DNA from: Elmis aenea
Taxonomy: Eukaryota > Arthropoda > Insecta > Coleoptera > Elmidae
Direction: 5' to 3'
Assembly: GCA_947652605.1 (NCBI GenBank)
Contig: OX393577.1
Location: 65,186,108 to 65,250,107, forward strand
DNA length: 64,000 nucleotides
Notes under the pieces: model-generated
The model's input: only the letters and a program-made list of their open reading frames with translations
What the model was told of the DNA's origin: nothing
Database searches by the model: none
Program-made: the position numbers and the translations under genes
Shown here: one piece after another, positions 33,521 to 43,783 of the stretch
Position numbering within the stretch: the first letter of the stretch is position 1
Layout: each line of letters starts with the position of its first letter

Positions 33521-34832
33521 AAATAATTATACTCAGTGTGATTAGTACATCTTAATGAAATTTATATCACACTACATCATCGATACAAAAACCCACCTAC
33601 AAGTGAGTTTTTGTTGAAGTTAGTTGAGTTCTATCAAAGTTAAATGTAAGAACAGTTAAACAGCATTGCTCAACATTGTTGCTATTTAAATGTTAACTTA
33701 ACTTTCTGATTTAAAAGTCGCTGAATTTTTGTTAGTAGCAGGCAAAATTGAAATTTTAAAAATCCCAGCGCAACTTCTGTTAAAGCTGCTAGTTAAAATA
33801 TCTGGAAGTTGCAAGACCTGTCGCTAAATTTCGTATTGCAGTCATGGCCCAAATCAATAAACTGAACTTTACTAAAATCAGTAACGGCTACAGAATTTTC
33901 GCAAAATTTACAGTGACAGAACGTTTCTCGATAAACGTAAGTTTACTAAGAATCCGGGAGTGTGTTGAATGCTTTTTGTGTTTAACTGTACATGCTACAG
34001 CTAATTTGTATACAAAGAGTTTTATTATGAATTCCTTTTATGATTTATTTGATTATTTCTGTCGTCAATATTTCAATATTACAAACCCATTTGGCTCATA
34101 CCTTTATTGAAAATTGATTGAATTCTTTTGAAAAACTTCGTTCTTGTTGAATACTTGTTTTCTTAGGATATTATAAGGAAGTCGTATAGTATTATTAGTA
34201 TTAAAGGAGGCAATAAAATTCTTTTTTTAGCGTCGTATTTTAAGTGTAACTAAAGATAATTTGCTTGTGTAGAATGTAAATTTTGTGATTTATCAAAATT
34301 ATTTTTTTCTTCCTTATTTGGACCTTTTGTTATGAGAGTGGTCCAAGCCCAATTTTGAAAAAAAAATATGAGAAGACAAATAGTTCAAGTGCAATTAATG
34401 TGAACTTATTTGTGGAAAATTTACAGTGCACATTTAAAAGGGACGGTCCATTTAAATCTTGTGTTTACAGCTTCAAATTCTTAAAATAAAAAGAGCTTAG
34501 AAAATCGTTGGCAATTTTTCGTAGCTGCAGAAAAGGCCATCTACCACATATTACATTTCGCTTCGACAAGCAGCGTTTATGACAAAAGAACAAAAGGGTA
34601 ACGGAAATAATCCTTGCTTATTCCACATAAGCCTTTGTAGTATAGTTACTTTTCCTGCAGATCGAAGCAATTAACGAAATTCAACGTTTGCTGTTATCAA
34701 AATTACAAACTTCCTGTTCACAAACTGTGAGAGAGAGCGAATCTCTGCAATCAAAAGACGACCACATTTTCCTCATTATCTTCATCGAGCTAAATTTCAA
34801 AGTCAACATAATTAAGCGTGCTGTGATATTAC
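33521..34832. other. Intronic AT-rich sequence, nothing recognised
   Basis: The 88-codon plus-strand frame at 33844-34110 has no motif and no splice context. Nothing else is seen. Confidence 0.35.
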
Positions 34833-34989
34833 TATGGGTCAATCTAAACAGATGAATCTTCCTTAGGTGTAACAAATTTTACTTTGGTTACCTTTGTTAA
34901 TAACAATCATAATCTCAATAGCAACAATGGTAACCACAGCAAAATGTGCTTACACCTAAGGAAGATTCATCTGTTTAGATTGACCCATA
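34833..34989. mobile_element. 157-bp foldback MITE
   Basis: The left arm TATGGGTCAATCTAAACAGA continues TGAATCTTCCTTAGGTGTAA. The right arm is its reverse complement, about 40 bp long. A second inner pair is GGTTACC/GGTAACC. TA at both ends fits a mariner-type MITE. Confidence 0.85.
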
Positions 34990-35099
34990 CTATTAAAAAG
35001 GGTTTGTTTATTTTTATAACCCCATATTTTCAATTATATCTTATAGTCTATTATCCCAAACCATTTAAATACGTAGTAACGAATTAGGAGGTAGTATTA

Positions 35100-36873
35100 C
35101 AGTGAGCTCGCGTTATAAGCAACCCACGATATAAGCAACTCGCGTTATAAGCAACACTCGATATAAGCAACTATCGTATCAAAGTACACGATATAAGCAA
35201 CTGTCAGTGTGACAGTTAAAAATACAAATATCTAAAATACTATTGCAGATATAACAATGAAATTTTGTATCTGAGCGTTATGGTATTTTTCGGATTCGAT
35301 GGAAATATTAAGGTTGCAATGCGACTTCCGGTTCAACCGGAAACGGACTCAAACTTTGAAATTTTAAATAGAACATCTGTATATTTTTACATTTCTGAAT
35401 TTGTCTTAAAATTTACTTTAATAAATGTAAAAGGTTATATGGGTCTAAAGTCAAAAGTTTTCGAAATATTTACATTTTTACGAAAATTTTGAGTGATATA
35501 GCACTTTCAGTTTTTTTTAAACATTCAGGTTATTTAAAAGGGCAGTAAAATATCGTGTGAAATCTAGATTAACAATAGATTTTTAACAATCATTTTATTT
35601 TTAGGAGATTATTAATATACAGCGTCATTCAAAAAGTCTGCAACGAATGGAAAAGTTTTTTATTATTTTTTTCTCAGAAAATTGTATTCTTGATAAAAGT
35701 TGGTGCATGGTCTAAAACTAATTTTAAGATGAAAAAAGTTCAATAAAAAATCATATGACACTAGATATTAGTGATTTTTGAAATATTTTAAGAGATACAA
35801 AAAAAATTATGGACAGAGTTTTTAAAAATCCCAAAATAAGGCTAGATTTAAATTTTGAAGGTCAAATTTCAATTTTTATTTTTTAAGAAATTTTAACATT
35901 CAAAAAGTCTGCAACAAATGAAAAATTTTATTTTTATTGAAAAAAGTTATTAAGAATCTAAAAACCGAACTAGGTTTAAATTCTGAGGGTTAAATTCTAA
36001 TTTTTATTTTTTACGAAATTTTAACATTCAAAAAATCAAAAACCATTAAAATCTAGTGTCATACGACTTTTTATTAATTTTTTTCATCTTAAAATTAGAT
36101 TTAGACCATATACCAACTTCATTAGGAATAAAATTTTCAGAAAAATCGATAATAAAAAACTTTTCCATTTGTTGCAGACTTTTTGAATGTTAAAATTTCT
36201 TAAAAAATAAAAATTTGAATTTGACCGTCAAAATTTAAATCTAGACTTATTTTTGGATTCTACATAACTTTTTTCCTACACATTTTTTTTTAGCTCTTAA
36301 AATAAGGGCCCTTTACACTTACAAATATTTCAAAAATCGGTAAAATCTAGTGTTCTATGACTTTTTATCAAATTTTTTTAACCATAAATTAATTTTAGAC
36401 CATGCACCAACTTTTATCAAGAATAAATTTTTTTGAGAAATTAATAATAAAAAAAAATTCCATTTGTTGCAGACTTTTTGAATGACGCTGTATAATAATA
36501 TAATAAACTGGCAGGTGAAATTACTAAAATTGTTTGGCCTTATATAATTTACCAAAGACCATCAAGTTCAATTTATTAAATCACATCATATTTTTTTATT
36601 TGAGAGATGTACAAGTACATAGATCACGACTAAAGGTAGGTGGCACGCGCGTATTTTGTTTGACATAGGTACGTACAGATCACCATAGCAACGCGACCAC
36701 GATCGCGTTGTTATGGTGTAAACTTTTATTTTTAGTTTTACTACTAAAAACAAGATTTATTTATGTTAAAAATCGAATCGTTTCTATTTCTATCATATAA
36801 GCAACTTTCACGTTATAAGCAACTTTTAGATCGGAATTGGCCGCCGTTAGTTGCTTATAACGCGAGCTCACTG
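35100..36873. mobile_element. Pogo-like non-autonomous DNA element
   Basis: The ends are exact 24-bp inverted repeats starting CAGTGAGCTCGCGTTATAAG, flanked by TA (35098-35099 and 36874-36875). CAGT ends with a TA duplication and a CGTTATAAGC-type start recall the pogo/Tigger group. The subterminal regions repeat the word ATAAGCAAC: five copies within about 110 bp on the left, and further copies near 36790-36830 and at the right end. The interior has no transposase and is largely occupied by a second TIR element. Confidence 0.8.
35620..36490. mobile_element. TIR element nested in the pogo-like element
   Basis: The ends are CAGCGTCATTCAAAAAGTCT and the reverse complement, flanked by TA. The inverted match extends over 100 bp inward (AAAGTTGGTGCATGGTCTAAAA/TTTTAGACCATGCACC). 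A second inverted pair built from the same words (CATTCAAAAAGTCTGCAACA near 35897 and its complement near 36175) lies inside, so the element is a palindrome within a palindrome. No coding capacity. Confidence 0.75.
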
Positions 36874-36875
36874 TA

Positions 36876-37594
36876 TTTCATTGTGGAAGCAATCTTTTAT
36901 TGAATAATCTTTAAATATTCAACCTGCTAAAATTACTGTGGTATATTTCACTGTAAAAATATTTTAAACGCCATATTTCGAGAATAACAACACTAAAAAT
37001 CTCTTGAATTTACTTGAATTAGGTGAGTTTTAATAGGGTTTTCAGTGTTTTTAACATAATCGGTCTTCTTTTATGTCCTTAATTGTAGAAATGTATGTAG
37101 ATAGAGCCATAATATAGAACTACCAGGCTTAATTTCCATTAGTTCGAGATTTAACTGCGAAAAGTAAGTCGAGAAATGGTCAACAAGACTGAAGTTTTGT
37201 CTATGCGTACGGTAAATAACTTCCTCACATACTAATGGTGGACAAAACATTCTTAACAGCAGGCGGACGGGTTGTTGGTTCCTTAGTAAACTTGTTATAA
37301 TATTCGTTGGCGCATATTTCACATTACAGATTTCTAGGCCCCTAAAGTAAAGTTTGTACATTAAGTTAGTAGTTTACTCTGTGCAAATACTGCTTTGTTT
37401 AATTTACTTGCCAATGGGTATACCAAAACAGTCGGTAATCAACAATAACAGTTTGCAAGTCATGGGTTATTGTAAATTTGCAAACAAATCGCATTGATTA
37501 TGAACTTATCATCACATGTAAAGTGAAATGAAACATAAACCCAATTAATACATGTCACTTAACAATTTTTTATTTAAACTCTAGTTTTTGCACG
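36876..37594. other. Intronic sequence with an unassigned open frame
   Basis: A 96-codon minus-strand frame (37071-37361) has no motif I recognise and is not called a gene. Nothing else is seen before the tandem array. Confidence 0.35.
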
Positions 37595-38380
37595 TTTAAA
37601 ACAGTTTGTCACATATATGTGACATACAAAATTTATTCGAAATCAGTAACACCTTTGCGTGATACTGCATTGCTCTGCAAATTATAAAGCCATATTTATG
37701 TCATAATTGTTCGGGCGTGTACAAGGCTCTACGGTTTCATGAAATTGTGACATATATGTGTGCCAGGACTATGATTTTCACGCCGCACCAACTTGATGGA
37801 CGCACGTTAAACTTTTAATAGAAATGTTAAAAAATTACCTCTCATGTAGATATAGATTTAAAACAGTTTGTCACACATATGTGACACAAAATTTATTAGA
37901 AATCAGTAGCACTTTTGCGTGACACTGCATTGCTCTGCAAACTATAGGGTCATATTTATGTCATAATTGTTCGGGCGTGTACAAGGCTTAACGAGTTTAC
38001 GAAATTATGTGACACGTATGTGTGCCAGGATTGTGATTTTCACGCCAGGCCAACTTGATGGACGCACGTCAAACTCTTAATAGAAGAGTTAAAAGATTAG
38101 CTTTCATGTAGATGTAGATTTAAAACAGTTTGTCACATATACGTGACATACAAAATTTATAAGAAATCAATAGCACTTTTTCGTGACACTGCATTGCTCT
38201 GCAAATTATAAAGCCATATTTATGTCATAATTGTTCGGGCGTGTACAAGGCTTTACGGTTTTACGAAATTACGTGACACATATGTGTGCCAGGATTGTGA
38301 TTTTCACGCCACGCCAACTTGATGGACGCACGTCACTCTTAATAGAAACGTTTAAAAAATTACCTCTCATGTAGATGTAG
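37595..38380. repeat. 3 x 262-bp tandem array overlapping receptor exon 1
   Basis: Units start at 37595, 37857 and 38119 (TTTAAAACAGTTTGTCACA-type start), each 262 bp. Each contains TGTTCGGGCGTGTACAAGGC, AACTTGATGGACGCACGT and, at its right edge, CTCATGTAGATGTAG or a variant. In the third unit that edge is the last 17 nt of receptor exon 1 with its splice donor. The array therefore copied exon end plus about 245 bp of intron. The first unit keeps an intact donor (GAG|GTAATT at 37838/37837); the second has CT in place of GT. Confidence 0.92.
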
Positions 38381-38616
38381 GCTGTGCCGCGCATGTTTTT
38401 TCGTGTGAGCACGACCAGGTTGAGGATGTTGCCGATTATACCAAGGCAGCAGATTGCGGGAAGGGCGACACCATATGAGTAACGGCGAAGCGATGCGATG
38501 CGGGGTTCTTCAACCCAAAGCGAACCATTTATCCAAGGGCAGGGTGCACAGCCAGAGCTACTTGCATTAGAACACAAAAGCTGGCCCGGCGATTCACTCG
38601 AGTATAAAAGGGACAT
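38364..38616 (-). CDS. Class A peptide-type GPCR, coding exon 1 (N-terminus and TM1)
   Basis: The exon encodes residues 1-84 and the first base of codon 85. The start is ATG 38616-38614 (MSLLYSSESP), since the upstream in-frame codon is TTG. The extracellular N-terminus has sequons at N17 (NAS) and N30 (NGS) and several cysteines. TM1 is about residues 48-70 and contains the GN of the class A signature (LGIIGNILNLVVLTRKNMRG). The exon ends ATGAGAG|GTAATT. The next exon is 34.75 kb away at 3610 and completes the glycine codon. The exon 3' end has been copied into a tandem array. The protein is a plasma-membrane receptor coupling an extracellular, probably peptide, ligand to G proteins; the ligand is unknown. 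Confidence 0.88.
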
Positions 38617-38699
38617 TTTCAATTCATTTTTCTCATTACGCTTCGAACGAACAGCTCTGTAATTCGTTGTGACAGGTCATACGGACACGCCAGCCAACA
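38617..38699 (-). promoter_or_regulatory. Receptor 5'UTR segment with a five-codon uORF
   Basis: A splice acceptor (TTTATTTACAG at 38700-38710) precedes this segment, so at least one upstream non-coding exon is expected to the right. Within it ATG 38636-38634 opens a five-codon uORF (MRKMN-stop) ending at 38619, two bases before the receptor start. Such a uORF could reduce initiation at the main start. Confidence 0.5.
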
Positions 38700-38710
38700 C
38701 TGTAAATAAA

Positions 38711-39084
38711 AAATGTTTATTAATACGAGGATTTTTGGGATCAACGCGGAATTTTGGATTTATTTTGTAATTAGATGACTTGTGACATGTTTGTAAGCGA
38801 ATTACATGCCCAAAAGCAGATGAGTTACTCTCATTTTTCATAAACTTTTGTAAACATTTTTCTTGTACAGCTTAATTTTGCATTTATGCAAAAGTTCTAT
38901 TAATAAATACCCCATGTTTTATAAGATTTGCTTATATTTACTTAAATATCTTTAAAGTAAAAACCTGCAACATTTAAAAAAAGGTGAGAACTGGTTTTTA
39001 AAGTGAAATTTCTATTATTTCTAGGTATATCAAATTCATTTCTTCAAACATTAAAAGTAAGATTTTCTTCAAATTATTAGCTAT
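38711..39084. other. Upstream receptor sequence, nothing recognised
   Basis: This is probably the intron between non-coding exon(s) and coding exon 1. No exon or promoter could be identified. Confidence 0.3.
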
Positions 39085-40035
39085 GAAGGAAAATGTCATT
39101 AGAAGGGACAACAAGCAGGATTTAGATCAAGAGGGAAACAACGGAAGTATTTGAGATAGGAACAGGACTCATATAGGGAGACCCATTATCAGCCCTCATA
39201 TTCAACGTAGTACTGGAAAAATTGTAAGAGACGGAAGACTGAACAGAATACTAAACAAAAGTCACCAACTCATACGCCGATGATGTAGCTATACTGACAA
39301 GAACTTTGAAAGAACTGGGAGAGATCACAAGCAGAATGGCAAAAGCAGCACAAAAAATGGGATTAAGGATAAATGAAGATAAGACCAAGCTAATGAGAAT
39401 AGGACAACAAACAATGGAAGACAGGTTAGTGGTAGGGGAATTTGAGGAAGTAAATGAATTTGTGTACTTAGGGACACTACTCACAAACAGAATGGAAGAA
39501 GAAAAATACATCAGCATGAGGATACTAAAAGCCAACAAAGGTACAAGAGTCTAATAAGAGCAAAGCAGTTATCTAGGACCATCAAACTACAGCGATCTAT
39601 GGGTGTGAGACCTGGGTACTGAACAAATATGCAAAGGAAACCCTAACAAGATGAGAAAGAAATATAATTAGGAGAATAGTGGGAGGGAAGAGAACAGTTA
39701 AGGGATATATAAGAAGAACGAACGAGGAGGTATATACAATTTTCAAAGAAGCGACCATAGACAAAGTAATAAATGCCAAAAGAATACAATGGCTAGGACA
39801 TATTGAGAGAAGGGAGGACAGCAGAATAATAAAAGAGATAGCGTGGAAGGAACCTACATACAACAAAAAAAGAGGATGACTCAGAAAAAGATGGAGAGAA
39901 GCTGTGGAAGCAGAACTAAGAGAGAAAAACATAATGAATTGGAGGAAGACAGCGAAATAGAGAAGAGTGTGGAAGAACATTACCAAGCTCTGGGCCTAAA
40001 CGGCCTGCAAAATAACTTTTATATATTGTATATAA
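39085..40035 (+). mobile_element. LINE reverse transcriptase remnant, several frameshifts
   Basis: Pieces in different frames read TNSYADDVAILTRTLKELGE, KMGLRINEDKTKLMR, NEFVYLGTLL, KRIQWLGHIERRED and finally QALGLNGLQNN. The YADD core is retained, but stops and shifts separate the blocks. This is a decayed ORF2 C-terminal half running to the 3' end near 40035. A second LINE follows immediately in the same orientation. Confidence 0.8.
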
Positions 40036-40099
40036 AGGAAAACGCATACTATAATACAATGTTTTTTGCTTGAAATTTTCTTCTTCAAAGCAATTCAAC

Positions 40100-41368
40100 T
40101 CCCTCTGTTTTAGTACTTCTCGATCAGAGTAAGGCATTTTACCTTATTATTAGCAAAACTAAAATATATCGGATTCAGTAGTACTGCTTTGGAGCTAATT
40201 GATAGTTATTTAAATAATAGATGTCAAAGGGTAATACTTGGTAGGGGTTCAGTATCCTCATCATTGAAAACTGTCAAATGCGGGGTTCCTCAGGGTAGCG
40301 TGCTGGGCCCTTTGTTATTTTCACTATTTACATTTGATTTATGTAATTGTTTGAATTACGTTAACGCTCATCTATATGCTGATGATATTGCGTTATATAT
40401 GTCCTGTGGATTTGATACTTTAGATGTTCACATTAACAATTTCAATTCTGACTTGGGAAATGTTACCAAATTTTTACAACAGCATGGTTTGCGTATAAAT
40501 CCGGCCAAATCTGTAGCATTATGCATAACGACACCTTCATACAGAATGCGTATTGTGGAGCAATATAGTTTGGTGGTGAACAGTACCGATATTCAATGGG
40601 TCGATAGTGCCAAAAATCTAGGGGTCATAATGGATAGCAACTTTTCATTTAATGATCATGTCAATCATATATACAGGGTATTTTTCTAAATTAAAAGCGC
40701 TTCAGTCACTAAAACACGCTTTAACAAGTGAGGTAAAGCTTATGATGATAAAGTCACTAATCTACCCACACATTGATTATTGCTGCTTTGTGTATTTTAA
40801 TTTTTTGAGTCAACTGAACAAACAAAAACTACAACGAGTGCAAAATGCATGTTTAAGATTTGCTTGCTGTATTCCGTATAGAGGTCATATTACTCCATTT
40901 AGACTTAGCCTCAACGAATTAAATGTAAAGGAGCGCATACGCTATCTAAATACTGTCTTTTTATATAGAATCTTAAAATCTCACAATCCACCATATCTTT
41001 TTAATCTTATAACACGTAGAAATGATGTTCACGATGTCAACATTAGATTTAATTCATTTTGTATTCCAAGACACTCTTCACTTAAATTTAGAGGAAGCTT
41101 TTCTTATCTAGCACCGTTGTACTTGAATACTGTTATGCATCAATTGCATTCATCTGCTTTTCAATTTAAACGTATGTTAAAACATGCTGTTCAGCAGTAA
41201 ATATGTGTCTTTTATTATTGTAATTATTTTTTTTTTGTTTGTTAATGCTTATTTCTAATGGCAAGGTGGTAGAGAGCGCGAGCTAACCTTGTCCATTTGT
41301 GTATTATTTTATTTAATTGTATTGTAATGCACAATAAATATTATTATTATTATTATTATTATTATTTA
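40100..41368 (+). mobile_element. LINE (CR1/Jockey-like) 3' part with (ATT)n tail
   Basis: LLDQSKAFYLI starts the copy. Then MELIDSYLNNRCQRVILGRG, CGVPQGSVLGPLLFSLFTFD, the YADD motif (HLYADDIALYMS) and GLRINPAKSV, NLGVIMDSNFSF follow. A one-base frameshift near 40680 moves the frame to GYFSKLKALQSL, YPHIDYCCFVY and LQRVQNACLRF, ending in HAVQQ-stop at 41200. The 3'UTR ends in ATT repeats (41338-41368), a 3' tail typical of these LINEs. 5'-truncated and inactive by frameshift. Confidence 0.88.
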
Positions 41369-43284
41369 GACAGAAGGCTAAAAACAAATGAATGTTTTAG
41401 TTGTTTTAAGTTGAAAATGTACTAATTGTAATGAATTTGACACAGGTAATTGTGTTATTTATTTTAATTAATAATGTAATATTGTTCCGGTAATACTGGA
41501 GTCGGCTTAAAATAAAAATGTAAGCTTTTATAATATAACCCAAGAAATTATGCATTTCGCTGTGTTCCATTGTATTTGATAATTATGTCTTTTGTGGCTA
41601 ATTGAGGGGCCTGAAAGTGGCAATTGTAATATTATTTCTATACAGTCTGTAAGAATGTTGGCTGATGGTTTTATTTCTTTGTGAAATATGGTGCTACAAT
41701 TGTGTTTTCCATATCTGTTGATCTTAGCAACCACTTTATCTTCAATAATTTTTGTTACCACCCTTAAGAAAATACTGGACTTACAAACATTAATTTTGTT
41801 TTCCTTTGTTTGACTCTACACATCGAGAAAATTAAATTTTTAAGGATGGTATAACGGTGCCATATAAAAAAAAATATTTTAGTTATATAAACGACCAAAT
41901 CCTATCTTTTGCCTCCCGAACTTATTCAACAAATTTCGATCGATTGAACACGTCGAGGGGGTTATAAAAGGGTATATAAAAACCATTAAAACAGACGTCC
42001 TCTGTCGTTTAGTGAGTCATAAAAAGCAAAAGTTAAGTAGGGAACGCATTTATTCATTTATTTTGATTAACAAATTTGAACTTCCTGGTTCTTACAGTAA
42101 TTTTTTAAAGCATTCAATATGTATTTTTTAAATCAAGCCGATCTGCTCATACATTAAAAAAGAAGTTTTTATCTTTGCCATTCTCGAGAGATCATATCAA
42201 TATCTCTTCTTTTATTTTTATAAGGCCTACTATCGTTGGGAAACGATTCGAATGTCAAAGCGCGATTTTTATGAGGGTATCCTGTTTCAAACCTTTGTTT
42301 TTACTTATCAACTTTAATTTCTTATTCAAAGTCGTTTTGATTCACCAAATTAGGCTGTCTATTTCGACTTGTGCCATAAGGTCTTACAAAGGACACACAA
42401 TTAACTAATTAATTTTTTTCTGACACTAAATAATAATACAATAAAAGTATTTTAAATTATTAAAGCAAATTAAAATTTTGGGCAATTTATGTTGATTATA
42501 CTTTCGTCAAATATGGCCAAATTATGAAAATATTATCTGGTGTGGAGACGATTTTATATGTAAATAACAAAAATTAACAAGTTAATATAGTTTTAACACC
42601 TTTTTAAACATTTATTTCAAATAAATTCGACACCGAGAGGTACAAGAGAAGATATATCTAAAGAATGTTTTGAAACATTAGATATTTTCTTAGCTCAATG
42701 ATAGCTTCTTTAGTTTTCCAACTGGCGACTGCTCTTAAACAAATATATTTTGTGCACACTATCAAATCGATACAACCTTACGTGATTTGTATTCGAAATA
42801 TATAAAAAGTTAAAGGGCATAGTCAAAACTAGCTCTGCGCCATGATAAAATTTTTAAAACAAAAATCTAGCTTTACTGTTAGTGGTTTTGTCGCACCGTG
42901 CAACTTCAATCTGCTTTCTTTTCGTGAAAAAGTTACCACAGACGCATTTTATGTGGCATTAAGTTTTATGTGTCGTTACTAAAACTTGAATCGAAACGTT
43001 GGCGTCTCGTTACATATTCGTTATTCAAATGCATTTTTATGGACACTTTGAAACGAAGTTATCTCCGCTAATATCGTTCACTTAGGGAAGATAATTATTA
43101 TCCAAAAGTTTATCAGTTGGTTACAGATGGTGTAAAATAGATACTATAATAATTGGTACTCAACGTTGTCAAAGCGTTAAATATCAAAGCAATTTGAACG
43201 TTTTCAATCTAAAAACGTTTAAATTGTGTTTAAAAAAATCGTTTAAAACCTAAATAAATTTGGGGTATTTAGTTTAAAGATCGG
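41369..43284. other. AT-rich sequence with one possible core promoter
   Basis: At 41955-41980 TATAAAAGGGTATATAAAAA offers two TATA boxes, and about 30 bp downstream lies GTCGTTTAGTGAGTCA, a weak initiator-like sequence. No convincing coding exon follows. Open frames nearby (41528-41761 minus, 42175-42408 plus) show no motif. Confidence 0.3.
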
Positions 43285-43506
43285 TAAAGCCGCAGTTAAA
43301 GATGTCATTACACTGGAAGTGATAAAATACATGAAAGAATTAGGGAAAGAAGCACTAAGGGCTCTATTGAACGAAGTAATAAAATCAACAAAAGTACTAA
43401 GGGATTGGAACATTGGAATAATCCTACTTTTATGCAAGGAAGGGGACAAAAGGGATTGTTCTAACTATAGAGGAATAACATTAATCAGTGTACCAGGAAA
43501 AATACT
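43285..43506 (+). mobile_element. LINE reverse transcriptase N-terminal fragment
   Basis: The plus strand reads VITLEVIKYMKELGKEALRA, then EVIKSTKVLRDWNIGIILLL, CKEGDKRDCSNYRGITLISV and PGKIL. This is the RT region around KKGD-NYRGI, ending in the PGKI block. It stops abruptly, so only about 70 codons remain. Confidence 0.8.
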
Positions 43507-43783
43507 GGTACGTTTTGAGTTTCCGGACCCAAAAAAGTTGGTACTCTTCTTTATTTACTATCTTCTTTCGGAAAATCTTAGTCCCATCAACCGACTTTAG
43601 TACCACCAAGTGAGGTTCCCTTGTAAGTAATAAAAAAAATAATTTAGTTTTGCCAACTTCGAAATATGCAAAAAAAAAGTTGAAAAATGACAAAATTTTT
43701 ACACAATTTTTTTTTAACTAGAGCAACTAAAGAAAAGTTTTAAATAGGTTTTCAGATAATTTTATGTAGATTATGATTAGAAC

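Noticed and set aside
37071..37361. 96-codon minus-strand frame as another receptor exon
   Set aside because: The exon 1 to exon 2 junction is already complete in phase, and this frame has no transmembrane pattern or splice signals.
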